Source: Thermoplasmata archaeon (lineage in GTDB: Archaea > Thermoplasmatota > Thermoplasmata > UBA10834 > DTMW01). Taken from it: a DNA stretch of 9,151 nt. Shown piece by piece: positions 5,886 to 9,151 of the stretch; the first letter of the stretch is position 1, and every line of letters begins with the position of its first letter. The position numbers were made by a program, and so were the translations under genes. The notes below the pieces were generated by a model, which saw only the letters and a list, made by a program, of their open reading frames with translations, made no database searches and was not told where the DNA came from. Location: the NCBI GenBank assembly GCA_029858465.1, contig JAOUEZ010000043.1, positions 1 through 9,151 of the forward strand, given 5' to 3'.

Positions 5886-7952
5886 ATGATGCAGCAGTAT
5901 TTCAGGATAAAAGAAGAGAATCCTGATTGCCTTCTCATGTTCCGCCTTGGGGATTTCTACGAGATGTTCGGGGAGGATGCCGAGATAGGCTCCCGTCTAA
6001 TGGACATAGTCCTCACCTCGAGGGAATACACCCGAGGGAAAAGGATTCCGATGTGCGGTGTCCCCCATCACGCACTTGCCTCATATCTGTCGAAGCTTAT
6101 CGATGCGGGCTACAAAGTTGCAATCTGCGATCAGGTGGAGGACCCAAAGCTCTCGAAGGGGCTTGTCAAGAGGGAAGTGACCCGAATTATCACCCCGGGA
6201 ACCTTGGTCGAGGACACGCTGCTCGAATCGGGACGGAGCAATTATCTCGCGTCGATCTCGGTCGGAAAAAACGTCGTGGGAATCTCCTTCATTGACATGT
6301 CCAGCGGGGAGATATCAGCAACCGATTTCCCACGCGCCGAGGATCCTCAAGACATTCTCTCGGAGCTGTCGAGGCGTTCGCCTAAAGAAATACTGTTATC
6401 AGAGGAACTTCGTGATGGCGAACTGCACAGAAGGCTGAATGAATCCGGCTTCGGAATCACATTTCTCCCAGAATTCGCCTTTCTTGATGATAGGGCGGAT
6501 TCCGCTATCAAAAGGGTTTTCAAGATTGCATCTCTCGAATCTGTCGGATTGAGCGGAAAGCCGGATGCAGCGGCATCAATAGCCGCCTCGCTCAGTTATC
6601 TCGAGAAGACTCAGAAGAGGTCCTTGGCATTTCTCGGGCGTCCAAGGTTCTTCTCGGCCAGCGAGTCGATGCTCCTGGATGTCTCGACGGTGAGAAATCT
6701 CGAGCTCGTCGAAAACATCCGGACGAGGGACAGCAAAGGAACGTTGTTCGAGGTATTGGACCACACGAAGACGCCGATGGGCAGGAGGCTGCTCAGAAAA
6801 TGGATTCTCCAACCTCAATTGGACGCAACAGTCATTTGTCATCGTCTCGATGCAGTGCAGGAGCTTTTTGATCGGTTCGAAAAACGCCAAATAATAATCG
6901 AAATCCTCGGAAATATGAGGGACATCGAGAGGACGATCACGAGGATAGCCTACGGAAACGCAAATGCAAGGGATCTGCTCGCGCTCGCAAGCTCATTAAA
7001 ATCAATCCCCGAACTCCGCGATACTTTGGCCGACATAAGAGCGAAAAGGTTGATTCCGCTTCGAGACAAGCTGGAGGATCTCAGAGAGCAGGCAGAATTG
7101 ATTGACAGATCGATCAGAGACGACGCTCCCGCTCTGACGAATCAAGGAGGGATGATAAAGACCGGTTTCGATGCTCGGCTCGACACCCTCAACTCATCGA
7201 TACGAGACAGCAGGGATTGGATATCGTCTCTTGAGCCCAGGGAGAAGCAACGGACGAGGATCAAGTCGCTCAAGGTCGGGTACAACAAGGTCTTCGGGTA
7301 TTACATCGAGGTCTCGAAGACGAACCTGCAGCTTGTGCCGCAGGATTATGTCAGGAAACAGACGCTCGTCAATTGCGAGCGCTTCATCACCCCTGAGTTG
7401 GAGGAGAAGGAGCGCTTCGTGCTCAGTGCCGAAGAGAAGATACAGGCGATGGAATCTGAGATACTCGGGAAGATATGCTCCAAGATAGCGGAGAGCACAG
7501 AGAGCATCAGGAAGACTTCCGAGGCTATCGCGGAGATAGATGTTCTGACATCCTTTTCGACCGCGGCATCTCTGTACGGCTATGTCCGTCCCAATGTAGG
7601 CGACGGCGCCAAAATCTCCATTGTCGAGGGGAGACATCCCGTTGTGGAGCGACTCATGCCAGGCCAGTATGTTCCAAACGATGCTTTTGTGAATGATGAC
7701 GACAGGCGGTTCGTGATACTTACAGGGCCAAACATGGCGGGAAAATCGACGTTCATGCGGCAGGCAGCACTGATAGTGCTCATGGCACAGGTCGGGAGCT
7801 TCGTGCCGGCGAAAAGCGCAGATATCGGCATAGTCGACAGGATATTCACAAGGGTGGGGGCGTTCGATGATCTTGTCAGAGGACAGTCGACCTTCATGGT
7901 CGAAATGATCGAGATTGCAACATTCTCAATTCCGCAACGAAAAGAAGCCTGA
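5886..7952 (+). CDS. mutS: DNA mismatch repair protein MutS, N-terminal part (frame broken before Walker B)
   Basis: MutS binds mismatches and small loops and recruits MutL. This 688-residue frame contains the mismatch-binding domain with the Phe-x-Glu wedge (F24, E26 in GDFYEMFGED), the connector, the lever and clamp regions (near 463-510, GYNKVFGYYIEVSKTNLQLVPQDYVRK) and the first part of the ATPase with Walker A GPNMAGKST (614-622) and DDLVRGQSTFMVEM. After IEIA at 7919 the frame runs into ten foreign residues and a TGA at 7950; the expected continuation is in frame +2. Restoring one A gives about 863 residues, a normal MutS1 length. At the other end, the codons before the ATG (5868-5885) read as I-A-S-L-T-P, matching the LTPMMQQY start region of MutS proteins, yet no ATG, GTG or TTG occurs in frame after the TAA at 5826. 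The true start may be the ATC at 5868, eight bases after the G6 run. Confidence 0.9.
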   Translation: MMQQYFRIKEENPDCLLMFRLGDFYEMFGEDAEIGSRLMDIVLTSREYTRGKRIPMCGVPHHALASYLSKLIDAGYKVAICDQVEDPKLSKGLVKREVTRIITPGTLVEDTLLESGRSNYLASISVGKNVVGISFIDMSSGEISATDFPRAEDPQDILSELSRRSPKEILLSEELRDGELHRRLNESGFGITFLPEFAFLDDRADSAIKRVFKIASLESVGLSGKPDAAASIAASLSYLEKTQKRSLAFLGRPRFFSASESMLLDVSTVRNLELVENIRTRDSKGTLFEVLDHTKTPMGRRLLRKWILQPQLDATVICHRLDAVQELFDRFEKRQIIIEILGNMRDIERTITRIAYGNANARDLLALASSLKSIPELRDTLADIRAKRLIPLRDKLEDLREQAELIDRSIRDDAPALTNQGGMIKTGFDARLDTLNSSIRDSRDWISSLEPREKQRTRIKSLKVGYNKVFGYYIEVSKTNLQLVPQDYVRKQTLVNCERFITPELEEKERFVLSAEEKIQAMESEILGKICSKIAESTESIRKTSEAIAEIDVLTSFSTAASLYGYVRPNVGDGAKISIVEGRHPVVERLMPGQYVPNDAFVNDDDRRFVILTGPNMAGKSTFMRQAALIVLMAQVGSFVPAKSADIGIVDRIFTRVGAFDDLVRGQSTFMVEMIEIATFSIPQRKEA
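7917..7922 (+). other. mutS: Single-base frameshift site in mutS
   Basis: The sequence reads ATT GCA ACA TTC, whereas the conserved protein requires ATT GCA AAC ATT CTC (I-A-N-I-L). One A is missing from what should be GCAAAC. No slippery heptamer is visible, so programmed recoding is unlikely. A short-homopolymer sequencing error or a real deletion both fit. Confidence 0.85.
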
Positions 7953-8476
7953 TTCTGTTGGATGAGATGGGCAGAGGAACAAGCACGTTCGACGGGCTCA
8001 GCATAGCCTGGGCCGTGACCGAATACATCTCCGACCCGAGAAAGCTCGGTGCGAAGACGATATTCGCGACGCACTATCATCAGTTGACAGACCTCGCCGA
8101 GTTCCTCGACGGCGTTGTGAATCAATGTATGGCCGTGCGGGAAGTCGGCAAGGATATCGTGTTCCTTAGGAAGGTCATAGACGGACGGTCCGACAGGAGC
8201 TATGGAATTCATGTTGCCAGGCTTGCCGGCATCCCGGAGGCTGTCCTTGACCGATCAGAGGAGGTACTGGAGAAAATCGAACAGGAGAACGAGCTCGAGG
8301 TCAAGAGGAGCGCCTCAAAGGTTACTCAAATGACACTCTTCGGCGGCGAGGCGGAGAATAAAGTGTGCAAAAGGCTCAAGTCAATCGACGCGCGCGAAAT
8401 GTCTCCGGAAGAAGCGAAGAAGAAATTGATCGCCCTCCAAAAGATTGCAAAAGGGGCTCAAGATGGGAAGGATTAA
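7922..8476 (+). CDS. mutS: MutS, C-terminal part (Walker B to C-terminus)
   Basis: This is the continuation of mutS in the shifted frame, with N-I-L-N-S-A-T reading directly on from the upstream part. It carries Walker B LILLDE followed by MGRGTSTFDG, the histidine switch ATHYHQL, and the helix-turn-helix dimer region ending in HVARLAGIPEAVLDRSEEVL. A flexible stretch follows with TQMTLFGG (QMTLF at 8327-8341), which resembles the bacterial sliding-clamp motif, then a final helix pair (MSPEEAKKKLIALQKIAKG) typical of the MutS C-terminal oligomer region. As a separate gene it could start only at the TTG at 7958 or the ATG at 7967, both inside Walker B, which makes independent function very unlikely. 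Its stop overlaps the mutL start by 14 nt, showing the pair was translated together. Confidence 0.9.
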   Translation: MLNSATKRSLILLDEMGRGTSTFDGLSIAWAVTEYISDPRKLGAKTIFATHYHQLTDLAEFLDGVVNQCMAVREVGKDIVFLRKVIDGRSDRSYGIHVARLAGIPEAVLDRSEEVLEKIEQENELEVKRSASKVTQMTLFGGEAENKVCKRLKSIDAREMSPEEAKKKLIALQKIAKGAQDGKD

Positions 8477-9151
8477 AGTTTTGGATCAGCAGACGGTGAA
8501 CGAGATCGCTGCCGGTGAGGTCGTCGAAAGACCAGCCTCCGTAGTCAAAGAACTGATCGAGAATTCGATCGATGCGGGAGCGAGAAGAATAGAGATAAGG
8601 ATCGAACAGGGCGGGACGAAGAAGATCGAGGTCATCGATGACGGCGAGGGAATGAGCCGTGAGGACGCTCTCCTGGCGGTGAACCAGCACTCGACAAGCA
8701 AATTGTTCAAAATCGGCGATCTGTCAAGATTGTCCACATACGGCTTCCGAGGAGAGGCGCTTGCTTCGATAGGGTCCGTCTCGAAGCTTACCATAAGGAC
8801 GAAGAGAAACGACGAAGCCGTCGGCACACTGGTAATCGTCGATTTCGGAGCACCTCCTGAGGTTTCCGATACAGGTGCTCCCACGGGCACGACTGTCATC
8901 GTAGAAGATTTATTCTCAAACGTTCCCGCAAGAAAAAAGAACCTCCCCTCTCAGCAAACAGAGCTTGCACATACCGAAAGCATTGTGACGAAATATGCGA
9001 TAGCCTGGCCCGAGGTGTCTTTCGACCTCGTATCGAACGGAAAGCAGATGCTGAGCTTCAGAGGGCCGGACAGATCATCGAGGATTCTCGAGCTCGTCGG
9101 CCCAAGGGCGGCTAAGAGATTGATCGACTTTTCCAAAGAGGAGGGGCAACT
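8463..9151 (+). CDS. mutL: DNA mismatch repair protein MutL, N-terminal part (cut by window end)
   Basis: MutL is the GHKL-family ATPase that links MutS to the downstream repair steps. The frame opens at ATG 8463, inside the last 14 nt of mutS, and runs open to the window edge: 229 residues of an expected 550-650. All N-terminal motifs are intact: motif I EIAAGEVVERPASVVKELIEN with catalytic E30 and Mg-binding N34, motif II DDGEGM (59-64), NQHSTSK, motif III YGFRGEALASI (93-103), and the later GTTVIVEDLFSNVPAR. The last is slightly divergent from the common LFYNTPAR. The start fits the family, in which the first 15 residues precede the IAAGEVV motif. The C-terminal dimerisation and possible endonuclease domain (DQHAxxExxxYE motif) lie outside the window, so whether this is a nicking MutL cannot be told. 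Confidence 0.96.
   Translation, partial: MGRIKVLDQQTVNEIAAGEVVERPASVVKELIENSIDAGARRIEIRIEQGGTKKIEVIDDGEGMSREDALLAVNQHSTSKLFKIGDLSRLSTYGFRGEALASIGSVSKLTIRTKRNDEAVGTLVIVDFGAPPEVSDTGAPTGTTVIVEDLFSNVPARKKNLPSQQTELAHTESIVTKYAIAWPEVSFDLVSNGKQMLSFRGPDRSSRILELVGPRAAKRLIDFSKEEGQ

Noticed and set aside
7911..7925. Programmed ribosomal frameshift in mutS
   Set aside because: No slippery heptamer and no downstream structure is evident, and MutS is not known to be recoded. A missing base explains it more simply.
1..9151. CRISPR arrays, insertion sequences, phage or toxin-antitoxin genes
   Set aside because: I saw no regularly spaced repeats, transposase motifs or integration-type repeats. The tRNA 3' end is not repeated nearby, and no integrase is present.

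Overview
The window looks like a stretch of an archaeal chromosome, most likely a euryarchaeon of the Thermoplasmatota/Methanomassiliicoccales kind. The reasons are: a tRNA gene with no encoded CCA and a TATA-like box about 30 nt upstream; several genes with a TATA-like element about 25 nt before the start codon and no clear Shine-Dalgarno sequence (a leaderless pattern); an Lrp/AsnC-type regulator; a GAF-like orphan protein; and bacterial-type adk, mutS and mutL, which only some archaeal lineages carry. The lineage call is inference, since no marker gene here settles it.

Layout. (1) Positions 1-1300, plus strand: the 3' end of an Lrp/AsnC-family ligand-binding protein, then an adenylate kinase with a zinc-type LID and an unusual strongly basic C-terminal tail, then a tRNA-Gln(CTG). 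(2) Positions 1300-2066: an AT-rich promoter region with a near-perfect 14-bp direct repeat, a GAF-like protein of unknown role and a T-rich terminator. (3) Positions 2067-5753, minus strand, transcribed right to left: a TetR-family repressor, an ABC ATPase and an ABC-2 permease with overlapping ends, forming a self-regulated drug or lipid exporter operon. It is followed by a secreted-domain membrane protein that probably has its own promoter. (4) Positions 5754-5885: the divergent control region between tetR and mutS. It holds a perfect 7-4-7 inverted repeat next to the tetR start (the likely TetR operator) and a 9-bp direct repeat at the mutS promoter. (5) Positions 5886-9151, plus strand: mutS followed by an overlapping mutL, which is cut by the window end.

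How the genes fit together. tetR, the ATPase and the permease form one exporter unit in which the repressor probably senses an exported compound and blocks its own promoter. mutS and mutL form the methyl-independent mismatch repair pair. The mutS reading frame is broken by one missing A near 7919, just before Walker B, and its conserved N-terminal residues extend upstream of the first ATG without a normal start codon. Either the assembly has errors here or this strain has a damaged mutS and would be a mutator.

I did not find a CRISPR array, insertion sequence, phage gene or clear novel defence system. The observations most worth a second look are the mutS lesions, the basic tail on adenylate kinase, the TetR operator, and the unknown membrane protein beside the exporter.
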